Assembly (NCBI GenBank): GCA_937975765.1
Contig: CALJUR010000121.1
Coordinates: 1-64,000, forward strand
Length of the DNA: 64,000 nucleotides
Direction of reading: 5' to 3'
DNA from: an uncultured Myxococcales bacterium
GTDB taxonomy: Bacteria > Myxococcota_A > UBA9042 > DTJE01
The position numbers and the translations under genes are program-made. The notes under the pieces are model-generated. The model ran no database searches. It was not told the origin of the DNA and saw only the letters and a list, made by a program, of their open reading frames with translations. This document shows positions 44,288-54,044 of the stretch, in pieces (within the stretch, counting starts at the first letter, position 1; every line of letters starts with the position of its first letter).

Positions 44288-44321
44288 GCCCCACCTCCTC
44301 CCCCGGCCCTTCCGGGGAGGG

Positions 44322-45746
44322 TCAACCGCTCTTCATCAACAGGAAATGCCGCGTCACGATCACCAGCCCCCCCTCCGGCGGGGGGAACGGCCACCCCTTG
44401 ATCTTCTCGGCAATGCAGGCGCCCACGCCGCTGTCGCCCGTGCTGTTCTCCAGCACCTGGATCTGGGTGACGGTGCCCGCGGCACCGATGGTGAATCGTA
44501 TGGAAACCTTGCCCTCGATGCCGGAATTCACCTTCAGCGCCCTTTCGTAGCAGGTCTGGATCGCGCCGCGGCGCCGGCGGAACACGCTCTCGACCGAGGC
44601 GACGCTGATCTTGCCGGGCCCCCCCTGGTCCCCCATGTTCTCGCCGATCCGGATGCGGACCGCGGCCTCTTCCTGGCGCTGGCCCGTGGCGACCGTCCCG
44701 GTCTTGATGGCCCGGCCGCCCCCCACGTCGTCCGCCGACATCTTCTGGTAGGTGTTGCCGCCGCCACCACTCCCGCCGCCGCCACCACCGCCCCCGCGCC
44801 CGCCGCGGTAGCCGATCGAGTCGCTGGCCACCAGGGTGCCGCCGCCCGAGGTGTTGAACGCCCCGGCCATGCCCTCGCCGGCGGCCTCGGCGCCGACCAG
44901 GCCCCGCACGCCTCCTCCGCCCCCGCCGTCCAGGAACTTCAGGATGGTCCCTTCCCGGACCTTGGCCACCTGGCGCTGGTAGCGCTCCTCGTCGCTTCCG
45001 CCGCCACCCGCCGTCTTGGTGAACCGCTTGGTCGGCCGGTCCTCGGCGTCCCGGCCCTTCCCTTCGTCCTTGCCGGCGCCGGCGCCCTCGCCCTCGCCCC
45101 CCTCCGTGACCGCCACGGGCTCGGCCTTCTGCTTCAGGGTCATCTCGGCCTTCAGGACGCGGTAGACGAAGGACTCTCCCTTCTTCTGCTCCTCCAGGGC
45201 GCCCGACGCGACCCACCACCACTGGGAACCGAGGGTCAGGCCCAGGTGGATCAGCAGCGACACCATGACGGCCCAGGCGTACGGGCCTTCCAGCGCCGCC
45301 AGCGGGCCGCCGCGCGCCGCCGGGGGGATCGGGATCTTCTTCGGCTTGGGGGGAGGCGCGACCATCTGGAACAGGACGCGCACCTCGCCGAACACGACCT
45401 TGCCGGCGTCGTCGTCCCCCAGGGGCAGCAGGAAGTAGTCGCCGTCGGTCCTCGCCAGGCCGCGCGCCCGGGTCTCCGACAGGTCCAGCACCTGGCCGCC
45501 CACCGACACCTTCCCCACCATCCCGGCGGTGAAGCGCAGCAGGTAGCGGCCGTTCTCGTACCGGAACAGCCGATACAGTTCGGGAGGCTTGCTGATCGGC
45601 AGGATGAACGTGCACTTCGCGGACAGCCCGACGGTCACGTCCCCGGGCTGGCGCAGGACGCGCTCCTCGACGATGCGCCCGTCGTGGACGATCCCGACGC
45701 GCAGTACCCGGGCAGCCCCGGTCTTCCGTCCCGTGGATTCCGCCAT
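44322..45746 (-). CDS. AgmX/PglI-type TonB-like protein
   Basis: This 474-aa protein has an N-terminal FHA-like or beta-sandwich cytoplasmic part (about 13-125, LRVGIVHDGRIVEERVL, YRLFRYENGRYLLRF). One membrane segment follows (about 155-172, AWAVMVSLLIHLGLTLG). A long Gly-rich periplasmic linker comes next. The C-terminal AgmX/PglI-type domain (about 385-474) includes VFRRRRGAIQTCYERALKVN, GKVSIRFTIGAAGTVTQIQV and ACIAEKIKGWPFPPPEGG. The domain is TonB-like and in Myxococcus is found in gliding motility protein AgmX (GltJ). It could carry force or a signal from the inner membrane to the outer-membrane partners encoded beside it. The poly-Gly tract makes indel errors possible here. Confidence 0.9.
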   Translation of the reverse strand: MAESTGRKTGAARVLRVGIVHDGRIVEERVLRQPGDVTVGLSAKCTFILPISKPPELYRLFRYENGRYLLRFTAGMVGKVSVGGQVLDLSETRARGLARTDGDYFLLPLGDDDAGKVVFGEVRVLFQMVAPPPKPKKIPIPPAARGGPLAALEGPYAWAVMVSLLIHLGLTLGSQWWWVASGALEEQKKGESFVYRVLKAEMTLKQKAEPVAVTEGGEGEGAGAGKDEGKGRDAEDRPTKRFTKTAGGGGSDEERYQRQVAKVREGTILKFLDGGGGGGVRGLVGAEAAGEGMAGAFNTSGGGTLVASDSIGYRGGRGGGGGGGGSGGGGNTYQKMSADDVGGGRAIKTGTVATGQRQEEAAVRIRIGENMGDQGGPGKISVASVESVFRRRRGAIQTCYERALKVNSGIEGKVSIRFTIGAAGTVTQIQVLENSTGDSGVGACIAEKIKGWPFPPPEGGLVIVTRHFLLMKSG

Positions 45747-45765
45747 CCGATTCCCTTCGCCGCCC

Positions 45766-46086
45766 TCAGAACGGCGCTTCCTTCACCGACTTTTCCAGGA
45801 CCTTCAGCAGGTCGTGCTCCATCGGCAGGCCTTCGTACTCCAGGTCGCCCTGCAGGATCAGGTAGTCGACGCCGGGCTTCTGCACCTTGCCGTAGATCCG
45901 GTCCGCGTTCGCCTCGTCGAAGTTGATCTCGACGACCTTCTGCGCGCCCTTCTGCACCCATTCGCGGGTCTTCACGCCTTTGGGCGCGGCGTCCTCTGCC
46001 GGCGTAGCGGGGGGCGTCTGTGCCGCTCCCGGAAGGCAGGGCGCCGACACCAGCAGGAAGGCAAGGACCGCGGGGACAAACCGCAT
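45766..46086 (-). CDS. Small exported protein of the AgmX-like operon
   Basis: This 106-aa protein has a signal peptide (RFVPAVLAFLLVSAPCLPGA, cleavage near 23) and a mature domain of about 80 residues with VVEINFDEANADRIYGKVQK, PGVDYLILQGDLEYEGLPME and HDLLKVLEKSVKEAPF. Similar small domains occur beside AgmX-type genes in related genomes as far as I remember; I have no name for it. ATG 46086 lies 35 nt after the TPR lipoprotein stop and the gene ends 19 nt before the AgmX-like gene. Confidence 0.75.
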   Translation of the reverse strand: MRFVPAVLAFLLVSAPCLPGAAQTPPATPAEDAAPKGVKTREWVQKGAQKVVEINFDEANADRIYGKVQKPGVDYLILQGDLEYEGLPMEHDLLKVLEKSVKEAPF

Positions 46087-46121
46087 CGGAAATCCGAAGA
46101 TGCACTGGCGTGAATTATCCC

Positions 46122-47531
46122 TCATACCCCTCCCCGAATCAAGGGAAGGCGACCCCCGGTGCGTCCCTGCGGGCCCGCGGTGGCGAGGGCCCCGACAGGT
46201 CCGTCCGACGGGGCCAGGCCGGCGGGTCCAGGGGGGGATCCCGGGGACGGATCCGGAGCGGGCGCCTCCGGGGTCCCGGCCGGCGGGGCCTCCTTCGCCT
46301 TCCGACCGTCCCCCTCCAGGAACTCGGCCATGCGGCGGGCCTCGTCCAGGTAGGCGTCGGCCGTCGGATCCCCGCGCATCTGCCCCTTCCGCATCGCCTT
46401 GTACCGTTGCAGGTGCTCGATCGCCCGGCGGTAGTGCGTCGGCTCGTCCTGGTCGATCGGCTTGCGCTCCAGTTCCAGCACGCCCCGGTTGAATTCGCAG
46501 TCCGCGCAGTCCGGGTTGGCCTTCAGCGCCTCCTCGTATGCGATCACGGCCTCGCCGAAGGCGCGCTGGGCCCGCCGGGCGTTGCCCAGGTTCAGCCACG
46601 CCTCCGCGTATCCCGGGTCCAGCTGGATGGCTGCCATCGCCTCGGCGGCGGACGCGTCGAAGTCGCCGGCGTCCTGGTACAGGACCGCCAGGTTGTTGTG
46701 CACGTCGGCCATCCCGCCGTCCAGTTTCACGGCCTGCTGGTAGGCGCCCATGGCCTTGCGGGCGTCCCCGCGCCTCCACGCGATCGTGCCCAGCATCGCG
46801 TACGCCCGGGCCTCCTTCCGGATCTCCAGGACCTGCTCCAGCACGTACTCGGCGGCCTCGAAGCGCTCCATGGCCAGGTATGCCCGGGCGATCGCCAGCA
46901 TCACCTCGACGTTCGTCTCGTCCCCGCGCAGCAGGTCCGACGCCCGCTGCAGGGCGTCGGCCGGGTGCTTCGCCACCAGCAGGGCCTCGACGATGCCCAG
47001 CCTCGGGCCGTCCGCCTCCGTCATCCGCTGGGCCAGGCGCTCCAGGTTCGACACGCCCGCCTCGGCCCGCCCCCAGCGCTCCATGACGCGCACGTACAAC
47101 CGGATCGCCTTGAGATTCCCCACGGACAGCTCGACCGCCCGCCAGGAGTGCTCCTCGGCCGGCGCGAACTCGCCCGCCCGCAGGTCCGCCACGGCCAGGT
47201 TGTAGTAGGCCAGCGCGTCGGCCGCCCCCGTCGAGACCGCCTCCGCCAGCTTCTGCCGGGCCCCGACGGCGTCGCCGGTCCTCCCGATCTCCAGCGCCTC
47301 GCGCGCCAGGGCCTGCGCCTTCTCGCGCAGCGCGGGGTCCACCTGTGCCGCCACCGGGACCTCGGCCGTCGGGCGGGCCGTCCGCGGGTCGAAGGCGGGG
47401 GTCTCGGCGGCCTGGGCCGGGGCGGCGGCCGGCGAGGCTTCCGCCGGGACCGGGGTGGTCTTCACCTCCGTCCCCGCGCAGGCGGCCAGGGCGATCGCCG
47501 GCATCACCCACCAGTAGCCCCCGGTCCTCAC
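46122..47531 (-). CDS. TPR lipoprotein (AglT-like)
   Basis: This 469-aa lipoprotein starts at GTG 47531, which shares GTGA with the preceding stop and follows GAGGAGGGG. A short signal ends in ALAAC (Cys18). After an Ala/Pro linker come about eight tetratricopeptide repeats (about 60-400, AYYNLAVADLRAGEFAPAEE, AYAMLGTIAWRRGDARKAMG, VHNNLAVLYQDAGDFDASAA, AWLNLGNARRAQRAFGEAVI). A Pro-rich tail follows. TPR lipoproteins of this type, such as AglT (GltE), belong to the Myxococcus gliding machinery. It should sit on the periplasmic face of the outer membrane and act as an assembly scaffold. Confidence 0.85.
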   Translation of the reverse strand: MRTGGYWWVMPAIALAACAGTEVKTTPVPAEASPAAAPAQAAETPAFDPRTARPTAEVPVAAQVDPALREKAQALAREALEIGRTGDAVGARQKLAEAVSTGAADALAYYNLAVADLRAGEFAPAEEHSWRAVELSVGNLKAIRLYVRVMERWGRAEAGVSNLERLAQRMTEADGPRLGIVEALLVAKHPADALQRASDLLRGDETNVEVMLAIARAYLAMERFEAAEYVLEQVLEIRKEARAYAMLGTIAWRRGDARKAMGAYQQAVKLDGGMADVHNNLAVLYQDAGDFDASAAEAMAAIQLDPGYAEAWLNLGNARRAQRAFGEAVIAYEEALKANPDCADCEFNRGVLELERKPIDQDEPTHYRRAIEHLQRYKAMRKGQMRGDPTADAYLDEARRMAEFLEGDGRKAKEAPPAGTPEAPAPDPSPGSPPGPAGLAPSDGPVGALATAGPQGRTGGRLPLIRGGV

Positions 47532-50500
47532 AGCCCCTCCTCGAAGCCCGGTGCCTGCCGGGACGTCAGGTCCATCGCCCTCCGCTCCTGCTTCTGCAGC
47601 GGGAACTCGGCCGGCCGGTACTTGTTCAGCGCCTCGATCGCCTTGCGGGTCCAGTCGTTGGCGAAGTGCAACCGGCGCGACTCCGCCACCATCGTCTCGT
47701 ACCGCTGCTGGGCCGTCTCCTGGTACACCCGTGCCCTGTCCTCGATGGCCGTCTGGTAGATGTCCATCTCCTCCTCGCTCATCGCGGGGATCTCGGCCTC
47801 GAACAGCGACCTCGCGAACAGTTCGTGGATCTGCGCCAGCCGGAAGTAGGCGGCCGTGGTCCACTCCATCGCCTTGTAGGGCAGCACCTTGCGGTACTCG
47901 ATCTCCAGCTGCTCCAGCAGCCTCGCCTTCTCCTGCAGCAGCTTGCCCTGCACCTTCAGCGGGCCCTTGAACTGGATCGCCAGGTACTCCTCGAACCGCG
48001 GCTCGATCGCCTCGAAGCGCGCCCGGGCCGGGAAGGCCGCCGCCGGCGTGTCCGGCGCCAGCCCGCGGGCATCGAACTCCGCGATGACCTGCTGCGACAG
48101 CCGCTCGTACTCCTTCCGGTTGCCGTCCACGCGGGCCATCTGGGCCATCCGGGACAGCGACTCGACCACCAGGCCGGCCAGTTTCGGCTGGCCGCCTCGC
48201 TCCTTCTGCAGGCGCCGGTACAGCCGCGCAGCCTCCCCGCTGGCGCCCGTCCTTTCCATCAGCGACCCGGCCCGGAACAGCACCTGCCCGGCCTCGAGTT
48301 CGTCGGCCGCGTGCTCGCTGTATCGTTCCAGCGCCCGGGCCGCCTCCTTCAGTTTCCCCTGGGCCTCCAGCAGCCGGGCCTGCGTGAACAGCGCGTACCC
48401 GACGTTCTCTCCCTTCGGGAACCGCGTCACGATCGCGGTCCAGGCGTTCAGCGCGCGGTCGAAGTCGAAGACCTTCCGGGCGTTCTCGGCCAGTTGCACC
48501 AGCGCGCCCTCGACGTACGGGGACGACGGGTAGTCCCGCACGATCCGCTCGTACACCGCCGCCGCCGACTCGTGCCGGTGGTCCTTGATGTACGCCAGCG
48601 CGGCGTTCTGCAGCGCCTTGTCGGCCAGCCGGTTCTTCGGGTCGGCGTCCACGACCTTCAGGAAGGCCTCGGCCGCCTTCGAGTACTCCCCCGACTCGAA
48701 CAGCCCCTCGGCCTCCTGGAACTGCGCGCCCAGCTGGAAGACCCGGACCTCCTGCGCCAGCGCCTGGCGGTCCTCGACCTTGCCGACCTTCAGGTCCTCG
48801 ACCTTCTTCGCCCACACCTGGATGCTGGCCCAGTCGTTCTCCAGCCGGAACGAGTTGATGATGCTGGCCGCCGCGTACGACGCCACGACGCTGTCCGGGT
48901 ATTTCGCCAGGATCTCCTCGAAGCGGCGACGGGCCTCGGGCAGGTCGCGGCGCTTGTAGTACTCCGCCGCCACCCGGTAGGCCAGCCGGGAGGGCAGGTC
49001 CGGGTCGGTCGGGCGCGCCAGGCCCTTCGCCAGGTAGGCGTCGACATCCTGGATCCACTGCGCGACCAGAGGTGGCGTCGGCAGCGGCTTCACCTCGACC
49101 CGGCCGGTCGCGCCGTCGGGAGCCTTCTCCTCGGCGGCGGCCGCGACCTCGCCCGGCGCATCGGAGGCCCCCATGCGGCCGTCCTTGACGCGCTTGGCCG
49201 CCTCCTTCTCCAGCGCGTCGATCGTGTTGAACGCCGCGCTCTCCTGGTGCTGCGTCTTCAGCGGCCAGTCCCGGACCTTGCGGTAGACCTCGGACGCCCG
49301 CTGGAACTCGTACGAGAAGTACAGGCAGTCGGCGTAGTAGTAGGCGTTCTCGTAGGCGTACCGGCTGTCCGGGAATCGCTTCATGTACTCGGCATAGGCG
49401 TCGGCGGCGGCCTTGTACTCCTGCAGCGAGGCCGCGACGAACGACTCGTCGCCGGTCCGGGCCGCCTGGGCCTTCATCTCCTGGGCGCGCCGGTGGTGGA
49501 ACTGGGCGGCCTGGTTCAGGGCCAGTTCCATCCGGCGATCGACGCGCGCCAGCACCTCCGGATGGTCCCGGTTGGCGTCGTACCAGCGGCTGCCGGGCCC
49601 GTACTGCCGGACCAGGTCCTGGCGCTCCCGGACCGAGCCCTCGGTGTCGCGCATCGTGTCGTAGACGGCGACGATCTTCTCCTTCACCGCCGCGTTCGCC
49701 GGGTTCATCGGGTCCCGCGCGATCACGGCCCGGTAGGCCTCGATCGCCATCGGGAACCGGCGCATCTCGAACTCGTTGTAAAGCGCGTCCGCGTACCGTT
49801 CCAGGATCTCGCGCTCGTACGGCTTGCCCTCGGACAGGTACGACATCGCGCGCGCCACGTTGGCATCCGGGTCGGGCAGCCCGTCGCCGTTCCAGTCCTC
49901 GTCCGCCAGCGACAGGCCCAGGTATTCGATCGCCTCGCCGCGGACCTGCGCCGCCCGGTCCGTCTTCTCCTTCGCCGAGTCCAGGTACTCGATCAACTGC
50001 TTGAAGGTCCGGATGGCGGTCGGGTAGTCGTACATCTGGAAATACGACCAGGCCAGCTTGTACAGCGTGATGCCGTAGTAGCGCCCGTCGGGCTTGCCCA
50101 GCGCCTTCTGGTAGGCGCCCACCGCCTCGGCGTACCGTCCCTGGTCGAACCGGTGCTCGCCGACCATCAGCCACGCGTCGGGCAGCCACTCGCTGGCCGG
50201 GTAGCCGTCGATCAGGCGCTGGAACACCAGCGCGGCGCGGTCCGGGTCGTCGGCCTGCCGCAGCGTGAACCCCAGCGCGTACAGGGCCGCGTCCGCGTGC
50301 TCGTACTGCGGGAACCGGTCCACCAGGGCCTGGTAGGTGCGGATCGCGTCGTCGAAGTCCCGGGTCGGCTCGACCGGCTCGTCGGGGACGCGGCCCCGCT
50401 GGTACAGCTTGACCTGGGCGTCGTACTCGGGCAGCGCGGACAGGTAGTCGTCCTGCGAGCGGTCGAAGTACAGCCGGGCCAGCCGGAACATCACCTCGGG

Positions 50501-50836
50501 CGTGTAGCGCGGGTGATCCGGGTGGGCGGCCAGGAACGCCTCGAAGGCCCGGATGGCATCGCGCCGCTGGGCCTGCAGGGCGTCCCCGATCCGCTTCGAC
50601 TCGCGCCGGAACACCGACTGCACGTTCGACTTCCGGCGGTCGATCTCCCGCTGGAAGACCGACAGGACGTCGCGCCGGTACTCCTCGGCCTGCTCGGCGT
50701 ACTGCCGGGACAGCCCCTCCAGTTCCAGGGTGCCCGCCTCGAGGGACCCGGGCGCCGGGGCGGCGGACGCGGAGGCGGCGCACAGGCCGGCCGCCAGCAT
50801 CGCCGCGAACCCCGGAATGCACCCCCTCGACGACAT
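47528..50836 (-). CDS. Large periplasmic TPR protein (AgmU-like)
   Basis: This 1102-aa exported protein has a signal peptide ending SASAAP (about 26). A charged coiled region (about 35-85, GLSRQYAEQAEEYRRDVLSV) precedes many TPR-type repeats across the whole length (AYQALVDRFPQYEHADAALY, AYAEYMKRFPDSRYAYENAY, FEEILAKYPDSVVASYAAAS, AVYERIVRDYPSSPYVEGAL). There is an acidic/Ala insertion near 550. The C-terminus is helical (YRKVLPYKAMEWTTAAYFRL). Size and repeat style fit AgmU (GltD), the large TPR protein of the Myxococcus gliding complex; this is resemblance, not proof of orthology. The stop overlaps the next gene by 4 nt. Confidence 0.85.
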   Translation of the reverse strand: MSSRGCIPGFAAMLAAGLCAASASAAPAPGSLEAGTLELEGLSRQYAEQAEEYRRDVLSVFQREIDRRKSNVQSVFRRESKRIGDALQAQRRDAIRAFEAFLAAHPDHPRYTPEVMFRLARLYFDRSQDDYLSALPEYDAQVKLYQRGRVPDEPVEPTRDFDDAIRTYQALVDRFPQYEHADAALYALGFTLRQADDPDRAALVFQRLIDGYPASEWLPDAWLMVGEHRFDQGRYAEAVGAYQKALGKPDGRYYGITLYKLAWSYFQMYDYPTAIRTFKQLIEYLDSAKEKTDRAAQVRGEAIEYLGLSLADEDWNGDGLPDPDANVARAMSYLSEGKPYEREILERYADALYNEFEMRRFPMAIEAYRAVIARDPMNPANAAVKEKIVAVYDTMRDTEGSVRERQDLVRQYGPGSRWYDANRDHPEVLARVDRRMELALNQAAQFHHRRAQEMKAQAARTGDESFVAASLQEYKAAADAYAEYMKRFPDSRYAYENAYYYADCLYFSYEFQRASEVYRKVRDWPLKTQHQESAAFNTIDALEKEAAKRVKDGRMGASDAPGEVAAAAEEKAPDGATGRVEVKPLPTPPLVAQWIQDVDAYLAKGLARPTDPDLPSRLAYRVAAEYYKRRDLPEARRRFEEILAKYPDSVVASYAAASIINSFRLENDWASIQVWAKKVEDLKVGKVEDRQALAQEVRVFQLGAQFQEAEGLFESGEYSKAAEAFLKVVDADPKNRLADKALQNAALAYIKDHRHESAAAVYERIVRDYPSSPYVEGALVQLAENARKVFDFDRALNAWTAIVTRFPKGENVGYALFTQARLLEAQGKLKEAARALERYSEHAADELEAGQVLFRAGSLMERTGASGEAARLYRRLQKERGGQPKLAGLVVESLSRMAQMARVDGNRKEYERLSQQVIAEFDARGLAPDTPAAAFPARARFEAIEPRFEEYLAIQFKGPLKVQGKLLQEKARLLEQLEIEYRKVLPYKAMEWTTAAYFRLAQIHELFARSLFEAEIPAMSEEEMDIYQTAIEDRARVYQETAQQRYETMVAESRRLHFANDWTRKAIEALNKYRPAEFPLQKQERRAMDLTSRQAPGFEEGL

Positions 50837-50849
50837 CGCCTTCCCTTTC

Positions 50850-53240
50850 CTAGGGCGCCGCCGGAGGCGATGCCTGCGGAGCCGCAGCCGCGGCCTCCCC
50901 CTTCGCCTCCTCCTCCCTCAGCATCCGCTCGATTTCCTCGACCGCCTTCATCTGGCCGCCGTATTCCCGTCCCAGCGCCTTCAGCTGGTCCGACACCCGC
51001 TCCTCGCGCTGCCAGGCCATGTCCACCAGGCCCAGGTCGGCCTCCAGCAGCACGTCCCCCAGGCGCTTCTGCACCGCCCGGAGGATCCGCGCGCCCTCGC
51101 CGTCGGACAGCGACCGGGCGTCCAGTTCCGCCTTCTGGAACTCGATGGCCACGTCCGCCAGGCGCGCCTTCTCGCGCAGGACGGTGGCCTCGAACTCGCG
51201 GGCCCCCCGGCCGGCGACTTCCATCAGCCGGGCGATCACCGGGCCGATCCCGGACCATCCCGCCACGCCCCGCCCGGCCAGCGAGGCGGCCGATGTCGCC
51301 AGTTCCCGGTTCGCGGCGTCCAGGCTGCCCGCCGCGTCCCTCAGCACCTGCGCCTCCGCCTGGACGGCCCGCGCCACCGCGGTCCGCAGGCGATCCTCGG
51401 CGCGCAGCGTCTCCGGCGTGTTCAGCGTCAGCGTCTCGCGGGACAGCCGCTCCTTCAGCGCGGCGATCTCGGCGTCGAACCGGCCCAGCAGGCCCTCGAA
51501 CCGGGACAGTTCGGCCCGGATCTCCGCCTCCCGCTCGGGGCCGATCGACGACCCCTCCCGGGAGAACCGCTGCTCCTGCAGCCACTGCTCGATGGCGACA
51601 ACCTGCTGGCGCTGGATCGCCAGCAGCGACTCGACCAGGAACAGGTCGGCGCCGACCTTCTGGAACTCGGCCCCCATCGTCTTCTCGCGCTGGCGATACT
51701 CCTCCAGCGACACGGGCACCCCGCCGATCCCGGCCATCGCGGCCTCCGTCGCCCCGATCGCCTGCCGGTACCGGTCCTTCAACTCGCCCGGCAGCGCCTG
51801 GCCCATCACCGGCCGGACCGAGCGGACCGCCGCCAGGCCGCCCCGCAGGGACAGGCCCTCCGCCTGCTTCAGGCGCAGGAAGCGTTCCTTCAGGGCCGGG
51901 AAGGCCTCCAACTGGCCCCCCGACCGCAGCGCCCACAGCAGGGACTCGGCGATCTCCAGGGCCTCGCGCACGTCATCGCGCTGGCGTCCCAGGTCGTCGA
52001 ACATCTCCATCAGCGACGCCATCGCGTCGTCGGTCCGCAGCCACGACATCGTCCGGTCGGTGACGGGCGGGGCGCCCGACCGGCGGGTGGTCCCGGAGGC
52101 CAGCACGAAGTCGAAGCAGTCCCGCATGGCCCCGGGCTCGCGGACCAGGCGGTCCAGTTCGGCGGCCACGGGGCCCAGCGTTTCCGACACGTCCTGGTAC
52201 GACTGCTCGGCGCCGTCCGGGTCGTCCAGCCGCGTCAGGATCCGCCCGCGCAAGGCGTTCGCCTTCAGCGCCAGTTCGCCGGACGGCGACGTCATCAGCA
52301 GGATGTCCAGCGTGCGCGCCGCCCCGGCCAGGTCGCCGGCCTTGTGGTGCGCCCACGCCAGTTCGAACAGGGCCTCGGGGAAGGCCGCCGACCGGCGGTC
52401 GACCTCCTGCAGGGCCTGCATGCACTCGGGCACCCGGCCCTGGGCGCACAGCACGCGCCCCTTGGCCAGCACCGAGGTCGCCTGCACCTCCCGGTCGGCG
52501 TCCTGGTCCGCCGGCTGCGCGGCCGCCAGCGCGAACCGGCCGAACGCCTCGTCCAGCGCGTTGCGTCCCACGGCCAGCACGCCCAGGAAGTACTGCGCCC
52601 GCGCGAATGGCGCCGTCCCCTGCCGCACGGCCAGGAAGGCCTGCGCCGCCCTCGGCTTCTGGCCGCGGGCATCCAGGTACTTCCCGTACGCGTACAGCAG
52701 TTCGGGCGCGGCGTCCGGCGCCTCGATCGGCGACTCCAGGCCCTCGACCGACGCGAACTCGCCCGTGCGGGCGGCGATCTCGTACAGGCGGGCCATCGCC
52801 AGGGGCCGGTAGCGCCCCCCCGCGGGCCCCGCCATCTCCAGGAAATACTGCCGCGCCCGCGCGAGGCCGCGCTGGCGAAACAGGCTCTCTCCCAGCTGGA
52901 AGACCACGCGGTCCCACCCCGGCCGCGCCCGGAATTCCGGGTTGTCCGCCAGGTCGCGGTAGAGGATGGAGGCCTTCTCGAAGTCGCCGGTCTCGAAGAA
53001 CAGGTCGGCGTCCAGGATCCGCTGCTCGATCGGGAAGTAGCGCGCCTGGGCGGCGAGGTTCTCGACATCGCCGCGGGCGGCGGACAGGGCGTTCTCGGCG
53101 GCGACGACGTCGGTCTCGGAGCGGGCGAGCCCGCTGCGCGCGGCCTGGAGTTCCTCGCCGGACGGGGACCCGGCGGCGGCGAAAGGGGCCAGGGCCGTCG
53201 CCAGCGCCAGCAGCCCCAACGGCAGGAGACGTCGCTGCAT
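50850..53240 (-). CDS. Periplasmic TPR and coiled-coil protein
   Basis: This 796-aa exported protein has a signal peptide (about 1-23, LLALATALAPFAAAG). A short coiled coil (30-60) leads into TPR-like repeats (about 70-330, RILDADLFFETGDFEKASIL, ELAWAHHKAGDLAGAARTLD). The second half (about 400-790) is long alpha-helical with coiled-coil character (EIRAELSRFEGLLGRFDAEI, KALGREYGGQMKAVEEIERM), ending in Glu/Ala-rich sequence. It has few Cys. It is second in the operon, 38 nt after the first gene and 13 nt before the large TPR gene. Its length and design suggest a scaffold spanning the periplasm. Confidence 0.8.
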   Translation of the reverse strand: MQRRLLPLGLLALATALAPFAAAGSPSGEELQAARSGLARSETDVVAAENALSAARGDVENLAAQARYFPIEQRILDADLFFETGDFEKASILYRDLADNPEFRARPGWDRVVFQLGESLFRQRGLARARQYFLEMAGPAGGRYRPLAMARLYEIAARTGEFASVEGLESPIEAPDAAPELLYAYGKYLDARGQKPRAAQAFLAVRQGTAPFARAQYFLGVLAVGRNALDEAFGRFALAAAQPADQDADREVQATSVLAKGRVLCAQGRVPECMQALQEVDRRSAAFPEALFELAWAHHKAGDLAGAARTLDILLMTSPSGELALKANALRGRILTRLDDPDGAEQSYQDVSETLGPVAAELDRLVREPGAMRDCFDFVLASGTTRRSGAPPVTDRTMSWLRTDDAMASLMEMFDDLGRQRDDVREALEIAESLLWALRSGGQLEAFPALKERFLRLKQAEGLSLRGGLAAVRSVRPVMGQALPGELKDRYRQAIGATEAAMAGIGGVPVSLEEYRQREKTMGAEFQKVGADLFLVESLLAIQRQQVVAIEQWLQEQRFSREGSSIGPEREAEIRAELSRFEGLLGRFDAEIAALKERLSRETLTLNTPETLRAEDRLRTAVARAVQAEAQVLRDAAGSLDAANRELATSAASLAGRGVAGWSGIGPVIARLMEVAGRGAREFEATVLREKARLADVAIEFQKAELDARSLSDGEGARILRAVQKRLGDVLLEADLGLVDMAWQREERVSDQLKALGREYGGQMKAVEEIERMLREEEAKGEAAAAAPQASPPAAP

Positions 53241-53278
53241 CGACCCTCCCGGGTCCGGGGAGAAACGCCCTGCCAGGG

Positions 53279-53974
53279 CTACTTCGTACCTTCGACTGCC
53301 GGGACCGGCGACGCCCCGGGCACCGTGGCGGCGCCGCCTTCGACCACCTTCTGCTGCTGCATCTCGAAGCGGACCGACGGCCGATCCTCCAGGCGCGCGG
53401 CCGCGCCGCCCTTCTCGTACGCGACCGCCTTCACGCGAACCTCCCGTCCCTTGGTCGCGAAGAACGGGAAGGAGGACTTGACCCGGAACACGTATCCGGA
53501 AAGGTACGAGAAGACCTTGCCGTTGCCGCGATAGACCATCTCGACGTTCAGCAGGTGGTTCCCGGGCGAGACGCTGCCCGAGTACACCTGGAACTCCCTG
53601 CCGGACTCCAGCGCGGAGTCCCGGTTGGACTGGTAGTAGATCTTCTCGTTGTCCAGGAAGTACAGGACCTCCTCGAGGATCAGCGCCGCCGAGGTGTCGT
53701 TCACGTGGGTGATCGTGGCGCGCGCCTCGACGATCAGGTTCTGCAGGATCTGTTCGCGCAGCACCATCAGGCGGGTCTTGCTGTCGAAGACGCGGCCCTT
53801 CAGGTCCTCGACACGCTCGCGGACCTGGCGCAGCCGGAGGTCATACCCCGGGTCGGCGGCGGGTTCGGGGGCCGGGGCGGGGGCGGGGGCCGGGGCGGCG
53901 TCTGGAGGCGTCTGGGCAAGGGCGGCCGCCGGGAGCCCGATCATGGCCATCGTCAGGACCCACGAGCGTCTCAT
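53279..53974 (-). CDS. Exported coiled-coil/beta protein, first gene of the AgmX-like operon
   Basis: This 231-aa protein has a signal peptide (about 2-21, WVLTMAMIGLPAAALAQ) and a Pro/Ala-rich linker. A helical stretch follows (LRQVRERVEDLKGRVFDSKT, LMVLREQILQNLIVEARATI; about 50-90). A beta-rich part contains EVLYFLDNEKIYYQSN and SPGNHLLNVEMVYRGNGKVF, YLSGYVFRVKSSFPFFATKG. I do not recognise it, but the 'bound protein plus dihydrolipoamide-like' name often given to such genes is unreliable. ATG 53974 lies about 70 nt downstream of the strong promoter at 54045-54074. Confidence 0.78.
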   Translation of the reverse strand: MRRSWVLTMAMIGLPAAALAQTPPDAAPAPAPAPAPEPAADPGYDLRLRQVRERVEDLKGRVFDSKTRLMVLREQILQNLIVEARATITHVNDTSAALILEEVLYFLDNEKIYYQSNRDSALESGREFQVYSGSVSPGNHLLNVEMVYRGNGKVFSYLSGYVFRVKSSFPFFATKGREVRVKAVAYEKGGAAARLEDRPSVRFEMQQQKVVEGGAATVPGASPVPAVEGTK

Positions 53975-54044
53975 GGCGACCCTCCAAACGGAACCCGTTC
54001 AGCCGCGAGGAATCAGGCCCCGGACACACTCCGTCCGCGGCGTG

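Noticed and set aside
44750..44830. Tandem GCC/CGC-rich repeat as a possible mobile or regulatory repeat
   Set aside because: It is the coding DNA of the poly-Gly linker in the AgmX-like protein.
38538..52063. Long plus-strand open frames (about 1160, 925 and 1570 aa) opposite dnaK and the TPR genes
   Set aside because: They are antisense to well-recognised families and are Arg/Gln/His-rich with no motifs; G+C bias alone explains them.
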